Origin: Botrimarina colliarenosi | Lineage (GTDB): Bacteria > Planctomycetota > Planctomycetia > Pirellulales > Lacipirellulaceae | DNA length: 64,000 nucleotides | NCBI RefSeq assembly: GCF_007859955.1 | Contig: NZ_SJPR01000001.1 | Location: 1,741,590-1,805,589 of the forward strand | Reading direction: 5' to 3' | Shown here: piece by piece, positions 33,535-41,307 of the stretch | Layout of the letters: every line of letters starts with the position of its first letter | Numbering within the stretch: position 1 is the first letter of the stretch | Translations under genes and position numbers: made by a program | The notes under the pieces: model-generated | What the model was told of the DNA's origin: nothing | What the model saw: the letters and a program-made list of their open reading frames with translations, nothing else | Database searches by the model: none

Positions 33535-33644
33535 CGTAAGGCTCCTCCTTGAGCAACCCTACGAACCAACCAGCAACTCGGTTTAGCTAGCAAACGAAAG
33601 TTCTGAAACTGCCTCTAGGCAAAGGACGGCCTATCGCGCTGGAA

Positions 33645-33678
33645 TGGCGATACCGACGAAAAAGCCCCTTGCTATAAT
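33645..33678 (+). promoter_or_regulatory. putative promoter of the DUF4062-TIR gene
   Basis: A perfect TATAAT at 33673-33678 lies 105 bases upstream of the ATG in an otherwise GC-rich stretch. The -35 position has only a weak match (TGGCGA or ATACCG). It is downstream of the IS5 element, outside its inverted repeat. Confidence 0.4.
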
Positions 33679-33783
33679 GCGATTTGCGACGGCTTTCCGC
33701 TTACGCGTCAGGCGGCACATTTGCGGCCTACAGACGATAGGCCACGGCTACTATTACCAATTTTACCCTAAGATAGCCACCAC

Positions 33784-35127
33784 ATGCCTACCGGTGACGC
33801 CATAACGAGAATTCGTGTGTTCGTTGCGTCACCCGGCGATGTTGCATTGGAGCGAGAGAGTCTAACGACAGTCATTAACGAATTGAACTCGACGGTAGCG
33901 TCGCACAAGAACTGCATGCTGGAACTCGTGAGGTGGGAGACGCATTGCCAACCTGACATGGGGCGGGCGCAGGAAGTGATAAATCTCCAGGTTGGCCACT
34001 ACGACATTTTCGTGGGCATCATGTGGAAGCGCTTTGGAACACCGACCGGCGAGGCCGATTCTGGAACTGAAGAGGAATTCCGGCGGGCTTACTCATGCTG
34101 GGAAAAGGACCGCGGTGTCAGAATCTTATTCTACTTTTCGCAGGACACCTATAAGCTATCAAAGCCTGAGGAAGTCGAGCAGCTTTCGAAGGTGATGGCA
34201 TTCCGATCCGAGCTTCAGGAGAAAGGATTGGTGTGGGAGTACTCTGATGTAGGTGATTTCAAAGACGTTGTTCGCCCACATCTAGCGCGTCTCATTCTCG
34301 ACCTTCCAGATGACGGAGGTGAGCCGCCGAAACTCGAAAGAGAGCCACCGACGCCTGCTTCAACTCCGGTTAGAGTATTTATCTCTTCGTCCATAGAAGG
34401 ACTGACTGTCGCTCAACGCCTTCAGGAAGAGTTGCGTAAGGCGAACATTGAAGCAGTTTCTTGGACGGATGGATTTGCTGCCGGGAAGACAATTGTGGGC
34501 GAGCTTGATCGCGTCTTGGATGATTGTGATGCCGCCGTGATGGTGCTGACCTCGGGTGACGCAGTGTCTATGCAAGGCCAGAAGCATCCGCTTGCTCCCG
34601 ACAGTCTCATCTACGAGATTGGACTGTTTCACGGACGACGCGGCAGGGATCGAACGTTTGTGCTGGCAACAGAAGACTTCCGACTTCCGTCCGATCTGGC
34701 TGGAGTCGCTTACCTGCGCTATGATCAGGATCGGTTGGACCCAGTTATCACGCAGCTCCGACGCGAACTAGACCGAATCGCACACGCCAAAGTCATCGCA
34801 CAGCAAAGTTTCCGAGTAGGCCAAGGCATCGACCCAATTGATGACGCGACGACGGTGGTTGTACTCAAGGCGTCTGTTAGGGACATGGAGATGGCACTCA
34901 CCGAACTTCAGCGCTCGTTCGGCAGCTTAATCACGCCCCCATTCGATCACGGTGACGGTGTTTACGAGGTGATGATTAAAGCCCCTGTCAGCTCAGCCCA
35001 GCTTTCAATCCTGGCACGGCGTTGCAATATTGTAATCCAGAGCATTGATCACATGCCTGAGCCTTATCTAAGCGATGTTATGAAACAGCTGAAGCGATAC
35101 ATGGCGTCCCAGTTCCCCGCCGTTTAG
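33784..35127 (+). CDS. DUF4062 - TIR-like (CAP12/PCTIR-type) fusion protein
   Basis: Protein of 447 residues. Residues 8-170 are DUF4062 (RIRVFVASPGDVALERESL, then YDIFVGIMWKRFGTPTGEADSGTEEEF), a TIR-related module often at the head of signalling NTPases. After a Pro-rich linker, residues 196-330 are a second TIR-like nucleotide-binding domain: VRVFISSSIEG, FAAGKTIVGELDRVL, AAVMVLTSGD, LIYEIGLFHGRRGRDRTFVL and LPSDLAGVAYLRY. Glu278 in IYEIGLF is in the position of the catalytic Glu of NAD-degrading TIR enzymes of this group. A C-terminal domain of about 110 residues is unrecognised. Two TIR-type modules in one chain without an NTPase is unusual. Likely an NAD-consuming abortive-infection effector. 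Confidence 0.8.
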   Translation: MPTGDAITRIRVFVASPGDVALERESLTTVINELNSTVASHKNCMLELVRWETHCQPDMGRAQEVINLQVGHYDIFVGIMWKRFGTPTGEADSGTEEEFRRAYSCWEKDRGVRILFYFSQDTYKLSKPEEVEQLSKVMAFRSELQEKGLVWEYSDVGDFKDVVRPHLARLILDLPDDGGEPPKLEREPPTPASTPVRVFISSSIEGLTVAQRLQEELRKANIEAVSWTDGFAAGKTIVGELDRVLDDCDAAVMVLTSGDAVSMQGQKHPLAPDSLIYEIGLFHGRRGRDRTFVLATEDFRLPSDLAGVAYLRYDQDRLDPVITQLRRELDRIAHAKVIAQQSFRVGQGIDPIDDATTVVVLKASVRDMEMALTELQRSFGSLITPPFDHGDGVYEVMIKAPVSSAQLSILARRCNIVIQSIDHMPEPYLSDVMKQLKRYMASQFPAV

Positions 35128-35223
35128 ATCAACTCGATAGTGCGGACAGCCCAATGTCGTAGTGTAGCGGAACGCCCTCCGAGGCGAGACGCCAAGACCC
35201 TGTCGTCGAGCGACTGTACGTTA

Positions 35224-36132
35224 TTAACCGTCATCGTAATCTCCCTCTTCGTCATCGGGAGCGACGTCGCTTTCGTCCATCGTGATGAGAACAAGAAGGG
35301 TGCCCATGCTGTTCACCGGAACGAATTCCTCGGTGACAAAGACTTGGCCAAAATCCTCTCGCTCGTACGTGTTGAACCAATCTCGAACCCGTCCCTCGTT
35401 CTGGGTCCGATCGGCGACGCCCGTCTGAAATTCCGCCCAAGGCCCAGTCGCGTTTCGAGGGAGCACACCCTTATTCGGATAGATGCCGGCCTCAATCAAT
35501 GCTTCCGATGGGAATGTCCACGCAACGGCGCTCTGCCTGATGCCCACGAGAGCGCAAGGGAAGTGTGAGAGCTGGACCGAACGAATCGCCGTGCTGACGA
35601 GAGACGTCTGAAAGTCTGTGGCGATGCCCTCAAGACGGGCGACCGATAGTTCGCCGGAGTTGACGATTGGCTTCACAAGGCCAGTCGGAAGGAGCAGGCT
35701 CGCCGCGAAGGCGTCCGCCTCCTTTTCGATCAGGGTCTTGCTGCGAAACTCATTGATCGATGCATGCGACTTCCCGCCGTGCGCGAGGTACGCATGGTGG
35801 TGCTCAAGATGGTAATGTCCGAGCTCGTGGGCGATTGAGAATCTGGTGCGAGGATGATGGGTGCCGGGACGGCAACCGGCATCATACTTCGTGTTGTAGA
35901 GTAGTCCGAAGCAGCGTTTTTCGCTGTTGTAACGCAGTTTCCCGTCGAAACGTTCGCCGAAGTCGCGTCCCCCAACGCGAAGACGAGGGCGTTCCTCCTT
36001 CGCTATTACCAAGGGATCAATCGGGTACGACAAACCGAGCCGGCGAACAATGGCATCGGCCTGCATGCCAGCTCGTGTTTGAACCGACTGTTCAATTCTC
36101 CATTTTGTCGGCGTCATCTTCGGGTTCGTCAT
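35224..36132 (-). CDS. ImmA/IrrE-family metallopeptidase
   Basis: Protein of 302 residues. The zinc motif HELGHYHLEHH (His102, Glu103, His106) and downstream EKEADAFAASLLLP (about 137-149) are the complete ImmA/IrrE signature. N-terminal residues 20-60 contain the usual helical lead-in. The C-terminal 110 residues, ending in an acidic tail (DVAPDDEEGDYDDG), are extra. Family members cut a repressor or regulator to release gene expression. It is the third gene of an operon with an ECF sigma factor and an acidic protein; its start overlaps the acidic protein gene by about 40 bases (an ATG at 36117 is an alternative). A role in controlling the sigma factor is inferred from context. Confidence 0.88.
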   Translation of the reverse strand: MTNPKMTPTKWRIEQSVQTRAGMQADAIVRRLGLSYPIDPLVIAKEERPRLRVGGRDFGERFDGKLRYNSEKRCFGLLYNTKYDAGCRPGTHHPRTRFSIAHELGHYHLEHHHAYLAHGGKSHASINEFRSKTLIEKEADAFAASLLLPTGLVKPIVNSGELSVARLEGIATDFQTSLVSTAIRSVQLSHFPCALVGIRQSAVAWTFPSEALIEAGIYPNKGVLPRNATGPWAEFQTGVADRTQNEGRVRDWFNTYEREDFGQVFVTEEFVPVNSMGTLLVLITMDESDVAPDDEEGDYDDG

Positions 36133-36454
36133 CGTCGAAAAGCTCCTCTAGTAACTCGTTTTCTACTTCGTCTGAATCGTTCGCACCGTCTCCTTCATTG
36201 CGACATAGTGCGGCTTCCCGGTCCATCACGGTGTGGTCGTATTCGGGCGACCAGTCGACACCTGGCTGATCATCGGTTTCGGGAAGCTCGCCGCGAGTCA
36301 CTGCATCGACAATCCGATCGATTTCTTCATCTAAGGCTCGACGACGCTTGGCTTTCTTTAACGCCTCCTCGGCTTCTGCAGGAGTCAATGGACAGAGCCC
36401 CTTGAATCTTCGAAGCATTTCGGCACGTTCGTTCCAAAACTGTTCGTCGTTCAT
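36092..36454 (-). CDS. small acidic protein between sigma factor and IrrE protease
   Basis: Protein of 120 residues; ATG at 36454 overlaps the sigma factor stop (ATGA). N-terminal helix MNDEQFWNERAEMLRRFKGL, a Lys/Arg helix EALKKAKRRRALDEEIDRI, then a strongly acidic C-terminus (ENELLEELFDDDEPEDDADK). No family recognised. Placement directly after a sigma gene and before a regulatory protease suggests an anti-sigma factor or the protease substrate. Confidence 0.6.
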   Translation of the reverse strand: MNDEQFWNERAEMLRRFKGLCPLTPAEAEEALKKAKRRRALDEEIDRIVDAVTRGELPETDDQPGVDWSPEYDHTVMDREAALCRNEGDGANDSDEVENELLEELFDDDEPEDDADKMEN

Positions 36455-37059
36455 TTTTTGCCTCGCAGTCTCTCGCATTCCTGGGCGAGCTTCGTCATCT
36501 CTCTACGAATGGTCTCATGTGCTTTGTTGCGTGAAACGTAAATTGAATTCTTCGATGTGCTGTGCAATTCGGCTAGGCTCCCGGCGTCTGCTGTTCCACC
36601 CACAACTAAATCAGCTTTGACGATGGCCTTCTGGAGGGGCGGGAGCTTCGTCTCGATGATGTGATCTAAATCCTTCAGATATTGCTTCTGCGCCTTGGTG
36701 AGCTCCGGAGGCTCCTCCTCGCATGCTTCGGCGACATCATAGTCGTCGGGCAAGATGGGGCACCTCTTCCGAAGCTTCTTCTCACGGCGGTATACATCGA
36801 TGACGGCGCTCTCCGCCATCGTGTAAAGCCAGCTCCCAAGCGTGCCCTTCTTCTTGTTGAACTCGCCGGCCTTCTGCCAGAGCTTCATGATTGCCCCGTT
36901 CACGGCCCCATCGATGTCGGCCTGTTGGACGGTCGTTCCATACTTTCCGTCCAGCACCTCCTTGATGGGTTCCAAATACTCGCGCAGCACCTCACGCAGG
37001 GCGTCTTTATCCCCGTCCATCATCCGGATGGCTAAGTCTTCATCGTCGCTTTCTGTCAT
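36451..37059 (-). CDS. ECF-type RNA polymerase sigma factor
   Basis: Protein of 202 residues. Region 2: DGDKDALREVLREYLEPIKEV, then IDGAVNGAIMKLWQKAGEFNKKKGTLGSWLYTMAESAVIDVYRREKK (here noted by GTLGSWLYTMAESAVIDVYR), a very clear ECF pattern for core binding and -10 recognition. Region 4: LPPLQKAIVKADLV, AGSLAELHSTSKNSIYVSRNK, the -35 binding helix-turn-helix, slightly extended. First gene of the operon sigma - acidic protein - ImmA/IrrE. Planctomycetes carry many accessory ECF factors, but one paired with an IrrE protease is not an arrangement I know well. Confidence 0.85.
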   Translation of the reverse strand: MTESDDEDLAIRMMDGDKDALREVLREYLEPIKEVLDGKYGTTVQQADIDGAVNGAIMKLWQKAGEFNKKKGTLGSWLYTMAESAVIDVYRREKKLRKRCPILPDDYDVAEACEEEPPELTKAQKQYLKDLDHIIETKLPPLQKAIVKADLVVGGTADAGSLAELHSTSKNSIYVSRNKAHETIRREMTKLAQECERLRGKK

Positions 37060-37267
37060 GGCTCTTGCCGCCCCTAGGGTTCGCAGCCTCGGCCCTCCTC
37101 GAACATTACGAAGCCACCTTAACTAGTGCGGCTCACAAAAAAAATCGGCTACGCAGTTAAGGTCGGTGCTGGCGCCGTCGTAAGGTCTGGTGAAGCGGGA
37201 ACGGCGTTCGATTCCCGTTCATGAAATCGCCCACTACGGGCATGGCTTTTTGAATGAGAGGTACTAG

Positions 37268-37777
37268 ATGAAGACGATGAAGAGTGTTCGGATCAAACCG
37301 AACCCCGCCGGCAAGGACCGGAACCGCCGTGGCCAGGCCACGGCGTCCCAACTCGGTGCCGAGTGGGTGGACCTGAAGAACGAAGGGTCCGTCCCGGTCG
37401 ACCTCGACGGCCTGTCCTTGTACCACGTAGCCTACAGCGGCGCGACCGATAACGGGACGTGGGCAAAGGTGCAGGGCTTCAAAGGCAGCCTCGGTGCCGG
37501 GAAGGTCATGCGAGTCCACTCAGGCAGTGGCCCGGTGACCGCACTGAACCCCGCCGACCTAGTCGGGGCCGACGAGCACGTGTTCACCTACAAGGACAAC
37601 TACATCTGGAACAACGACCGCGGCGATTGCTCGGCGCTGCAGAAGGACGGTGAGTCCGACAAATTCGACAAGTGCTGGTACGACGCCAAGCCGCCCGAGG
37701 GCGTCATCCTGCAGCGTGTGAACGGCAAGTTCGTCGTCTCGGCGAGCTCGATGGCGACGGCCGGGAGCCGCCGCTAG
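37268..37777 (+). CDS. lamin-tail-domain (LTD) protein
   Basis: Protein of 169 residues. The whole chain after about residue 25 follows the bacterial LTD pattern: AEWVDLKNEGSVPVDLDGLSL, GTWAKVQGFKGSLGAGKVMR, VHSGSG and DNYIWNNDRGDCSALQKDG. LTD modules bind DNA, membranes or surface partners, and in bacteria often accompany nucleases. No signal peptide. GAGAGG precedes the ATG by six bases. A strong terminator follows 20 bases after the stop, so it is monocistronic. Confidence 0.8.
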   Translation: MKTMKSVRIKPNPAGKDRNRRGQATASQLGAEWVDLKNEGSVPVDLDGLSLYHVAYSGATDNGTWAKVQGFKGSLGAGKVMRVHSGSGPVTALNPADLVGADEHVFTYKDNYIWNNDRGDCSALQKDGESDKFDKCWYDAKPPEGVILQRVNGKFVVSASSMATAGSRR

Positions 37778-37796
37778 TTTCTGTGACACAAGGATG

Positions 37797-37826
37797 GGCG
37801 GCGGCGACCGCCGCCAGCCTTTTTTT
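37797..37826 (+). terminator. intrinsic terminator of the LTD gene
   Basis: Perfect 8-bp GC stem (37797-37804 with 37808-37815), 3-base loop, then a seven-T run at 37820-37826. Confidence 0.85.
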
Positions 37827-37965
37827 ACGCTGATCTGCACAGGACGTATACGCCTGAGCACTGAGGGACGTCTCTCCCAGAGCAGGTTGGGCTCCGAAAA
37901 ACTCAGCGACTCGGGTCACCGCCTAAGTTGGGCGGCTTGCCAAGACGCTGATGTTGCTCAAACCT

Positions 37966-39402
37966 CTACTCTTGGTTGCTGTGAAACAACCGTTGTGGAG
38001 ACTGGAGGAGTTTCGTCATCGCCTCATGCATCAGGCCTCGCGCTTGATCTCGGGTTTCGATGCCTGTCTTGAAGTCTTGTAACGTAAACCGCTGATTTTG
38101 ATTACGCACATGGACTGCAAATGCCCAGTCGTGATCGCAGCGGTCAAACACGAGGACGCCGAGAAACGCCCCGGTATCGTCCATGAACCACCCCTGCTCG
38201 TCGTACACCTCGGGCATCGGGATCACGCATCGCGCTATCCCGTGAAAGACTTCGTGCGGGATCGGGTTGATTGAGAACGACCGCGGCAGCAGTTGGAGCT
38301 GTTCCCAAATCTCCTCCTTGACCTCGCCGAAATGGAGAGTGACAGTCTTTGAGGCATACGGATGCCAGCCCTGGAACCGCGAAACCGACTTGCCATCCTC
38401 AATCCAGCAGTCAACGACATCCGGCATCGCCCCCAGTGGGATCGGATGCAGGCAATTGGGGTTATGGTATAGGACTAAACCCTGCCCCCAAGTTTCGACC
38501 ATCGGAGGGTTGTCCAGGTTGTAGCTGAAGAAGGCCGGGTCCTGCGCTGTGTCCTCAGGAGCGTAGGCGAAACCAGTGCGTTGGATTACAAGACGTTCAT
38601 TACCTACGCCGTGCTGATACCCCATCCGCTTAAATTTGGCCGCGGTGCCGCTGTTGCTAAATAGCACCCCGCTGATGTGCTTTGTGTCGGGTTGGCCGAA
38701 GAAATAGGAGGGGATTCGTTTCTCGGCGAGTTGGTGCTCCTCTGTCGATTTTGATGAGATTTTAAGTCGTTTGTCTTCGGTGCGCGATGGCACCTCAGTG
38801 GCCCCGAACAGATAGGCCGACAAGCCGCTGTCGGTAAGGCCCAACGCGTCGTCGTCATGAAAAGGCTCGATCGCAATCACGATCGCCCTGTCGCGACAAT
38901 GCGGCAGCTCCCAATACTTCTTCTTCAGCTTGCTGAACAGTGCGCTCCCGAAGCGAATCGGCAGTTCATCGTGCACGTAGGCCGCTAGTTCTGCGGGGTT
39001 CAGATCTCTGATGGTGCGGCCCTCGCGGCCAACCACGCCCGAGGTCGCTTTGTTGACGGTTGTGGCTTCGATCGCTACATCGAGCTCTTCGTTCGAGGCG
39101 CTGAAGTCCGGAGCAGCGTACCGCCGATCGACCGAGAAGCCACTGCGAGAGAGATAAGCGTACAGATAGAGTTCGTATGTGCGCTGATCGAATCCGGTGC
39201 TTTGGAACTGCTCGACAAAGTTGCCGTCCCGGTCCTCGTACGAAGAGAACACGTCGTCCATCATCCACCGCTGTGGCTCAAACCCGGGTTGCTCCATCAG
39301 CATCCGGAATGATGGATGAAGGCGCGACTCCTCGACGATTGGTGTAAATAGCGATGGCAATCGGTGACCTTCGTTGTCGAACTGCGGGACTTTCGATTTC
39401 AT
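37966..39402 (-). CDS. uncharacterised large protein with nuclease-like motif
   Basis: Protein of about 478 residues from the ATG at 39402; the open frame reaches 39459. Residues about 72-115 (TYELYLYAYLSRSGFSVD, then APDFSASNEELDVAIEATTVN) resemble the PD-x(n)-E core of PD-(D/E)XK nucleases: the first part is a helix often preceding such sites and IEATTV supplies a Glu in a beta-strand. A matching Lys is not certain. Later conserved-looking parts include RIPSYFFGQPDTKHISGVLFSNSGTAAKF and DRCDHDWAFAVHVR. Proteins of this size and pattern occur as solitary genes in accessory regions and have sometimes been annotated with uninformative names. Probable role in defence or DNA processing, unproven. 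Confidence 0.6.
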   Translation of the reverse strand: MKSKVPQFDNEGHRLPSLFTPIVEESRLHPSFRMLMEQPGFEPQRWMMDDVFSSYEDRDGNFVEQFQSTGFDQRTYELYLYAYLSRSGFSVDRRYAAPDFSASNEELDVAIEATTVNKATSGVVGREGRTIRDLNPAELAAYVHDELPIRFGSALFSKLKKKYWELPHCRDRAIVIAIEPFHDDDALGLTDSGLSAYLFGATEVPSRTEDKRLKISSKSTEEHQLAEKRIPSYFFGQPDTKHISGVLFSNSGTAAKFKRMGYQHGVGNERLVIQRTGFAYAPEDTAQDPAFFSYNLDNPPMVETWGQGLVLYHNPNCLHPIPLGAMPDVVDCWIEDGKSVSRFQGWHPYASKTVTLHFGEVKEEIWEQLQLLPRSFSINPIPHEVFHGIARCVIPMPEVYDEQGWFMDDTGAFLGVLVFDRCDHDWAFAVHVRNQNQRFTLQDFKTGIETRDQARGLMHEAMTKLLQSPQRLFHSNQE

Positions 39403-39633
39403 TGATGACCGGCACCGGGTCTTTTCGGTTCGGACGGAGCCGAGGCCCGACAGGTTCACTCATCAACTGCAGTGCGAAGAACGGTGCGAGCACACCATCC
39501 TACCTATTAGCTAAATCCCATCGGTACGGCCCACCGCTGAGGATTCTAACAGAAATCGAATCTACACCGGACGTAAACGCCGAGGCGGATATCGGTTTTG
39601 GAGCCATTGGGTGTCGAACGTCTGTCTACGAGC

Positions 39634-40893
39634 CTATGCGAGCTTGGAAAAGCGGTCCCTACGTGACGCTGACAGACGCGACTGGGCCTCGGCCAAGTCT
39701 TGATTGAAGAAGTGGCCGTAGGTCCGGTCGATTTCCTTTAGGCTGGTGCCGGCCATCTTGGCGACCTTGAAGGGCTCCACCCCGATCATTAACAGCTCGG
39801 AGATATAGAGGTCGCGGAATGAGTAAGGTGTGATGTGATCCCGGACCGGCTCATCGTGCTCAGTCGCCAACGCACGGATCGTACGGAGTCGGTTGTTGAC
39901 CTCGTTTTGGTTCCACGGCCTCCCGTCCGGGTGCGAGAAGAGCGGTTGGTCCCTCACTTTGTCCCGCGTGTTGCGGGTCAGGATCGCCAGCAGCTCCTCG
40001 TCCACCTGGATGTTCCGCATGGTCGAGTTGTGCTGGGTGCGGACCCGCTTGTGCTTGCCGAGGCAGACCTGGCGGGTGCGCGGCATAAAGTCACTCACGA
40101 GCGCTAAGCACAGCTCGCTCGTCCGTGCGCCGGTCGCATGGTAAGCCCGCATTAGGTCGGCGAAGACGAGGCTGTCTGGAGAAGCGTACGAATCCGCGAA
40201 CTCGTCATTCCACCCTTCTGCGTCATCGGGTAGCAGGACGGGCTCGACCCGACACCACCGACGGAGGCTGGCGATCTCTGTATCCGTGGGCAGGTCGATC
40301 TCACTGAGGTCCTTCGGCTGGACATATCCGCGCGGCAGTTTTCGTAGCGGGCGGTGGTCGGGCGGCAGGAGCTCGCCGCCGCCGTCCTCGGTAGAATCGG
40401 CGGCCCAGTTCCACGTCGCCTTGAGTGCGACGACGATGTGCCGCAGCGCTTTGTCTCCAAAGGGCTTGCCCGTTTTTTTGGACGGCGTCGTCCGGCAATG
40501 CTCCAGGTACGCCTCGACGTGCGCCCGCACGATCTTCACCGCCCGAAGCTCGCCGACCAGCAAGCCGGCACCAGGCAGTCTCGCTGAGTTGTGCTCGCCG
40601 ATCCGGAAGTTGCAGAAGCCGTTCAGCAGGCTTTTGCGCTGATGGAAGAGACTGGCGCTGCGGTTCTTCAGAACCCATTCGAGGTGGCGGCTGCAAACCT
40701 CGGCGACGCATCGGTCGGGCAGGTCGGTCGTGGGAAGAGGCGTCGCCTTGAGCTGGGCGAGGTACTCACCGAACCGGGCGCGGGCGACCTGGTAGGGAAC
40801 GTCAGAGACGCGTCCGAAGTAGACGCCGTCGCGGGAACCGGCCTGGGTGTACCAGTAGTCACCGGAACGGCGCAGGGTGGGCTTGCGCGGCAT
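39634..40893 (-). CDS. tyrosine recombinase (island integrase)
   Basis: Protein of 419 residues. SAM-like DNA-binding domain at about 95-180 and catalytic domain at about 205-400. Visible catalytic residues: Arg in TGARTSELCLA, the HxxR-type box in HITPYSFRDLYISELL, the late G-T-S segment with AKMAGTSLKEIDRTYGHF, where the Tyr is the nucleophile. It starts about 200 bases from the 3' end of tRNA-Pro and reads away from it, the typical position for an integrase that targets that gene. GAGG precedes the ATG. Likely integrates and, with an excisionase, excises the island. Confidence 0.88.
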   Translation of the reverse strand: MPRKPTLRRSGDYWYTQAGSRDGVYFGRVSDVPYQVARARFGEYLAQLKATPLPTTDLPDRCVAEVCSRHLEWVLKNRSASLFHQRKSLLNGFCNFRIGEHNSARLPGAGLLVGELRAVKIVRAHVEAYLEHCRTTPSKKTGKPFGDKALRHIVVALKATWNWAADSTEDGGGELLPPDHRPLRKLPRGYVQPKDLSEIDLPTDTEIASLRRWCRVEPVLLPDDAEGWNDEFADSYASPDSLVFADLMRAYHATGARTSELCLALVSDFMPRTRQVCLGKHKRVRTQHNSTMRNIQVDEELLAILTRNTRDKVRDQPLFSHPDGRPWNQNEVNNRLRTIRALATEHDEPVRDHITPYSFRDLYISELLMIGVEPFKVAKMAGTSLKEIDRTYGHFFNQDLAEAQSRLSASRRDRFSKLA

Positions 40894-41091
40894 GGAGGGC
40901 CTCGCTTGTAGGGGGACTGGCTGTGCTTGGGTGGGGCGAGTTGGCGCTCGCTTACCGCCTAGTCCCCTCTACGCACGCGGCCGGCCATAAGGCTGCCGGC
41001 AGGCAGAGGAAAACAGTATTGAAAACAGTATGGGTTTTCGGCGGTTGCCAGCATCTCGACCTAAGTCGTTGCTGGTCAACCGCTTAGAAAG

Positions 41092-41165
41092 TCGGGCCGA
41101 CAGGATTCGAACCTGCGACCTTTTGACCCCCAGTCAAACGCGCTACCAAGCTGCGCCACGGCCCG
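41092..41165 (-). tRNA. tRNA-Pro(GGG)
   Basis: Cloverleaf on the minus strand: acceptor CGGGCCG/CGGCCCG perfectly paired, D arm with GCGC stems around AGCTTGGTA, anticodon arm TTTGA/TCAAA with loop CTGGGGG (anticodon GGG), T arm GCAGG/CCTGT with TTCGAAT. Discriminator A at 41092. CCA is not encoded. The 3' end faces the integrase and is the probable attachment site of the island. Confidence 0.95.
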
Positions 41166-41307
41166 ACCGTGCTCGGCATTCAGGGCGGAGGCGGGGGCCG
41201 GTCGGCTGGGCGGCGCCGCTTGGGCGCCGTTGGCCGGGCGAGGGCTGGAGGCTTCTCGCCGTCCCCGTTCCGCTGCGGCGGGCAATCCCCGCCGGCAGCC
41301 GAGTCGC

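Larger units (their letters stand above)
32696..33615 (-). mobile_element. complete IS5-family insertion sequence (two-frame type)
   Basis: Terminal inverted repeats GAGGCAGTTTCATAAC (32696-32711) and its mirror (33600-33615) match at 15 of 16 positions. The dinucleotide TA flanks both sides (32694-32695 and 33616-33617), a plausible target duplication. Length 920 bases with two overlapping transposase frames, as in the IS427/IS1031-type groups. It looks intact and possibly active. Confidence 0.88.

Noticed and set aside
1..41090. CRISPR array
   Set aside because: No regularly spaced direct repeats of suitable size were seen; repeats present are pairs or palindromes.
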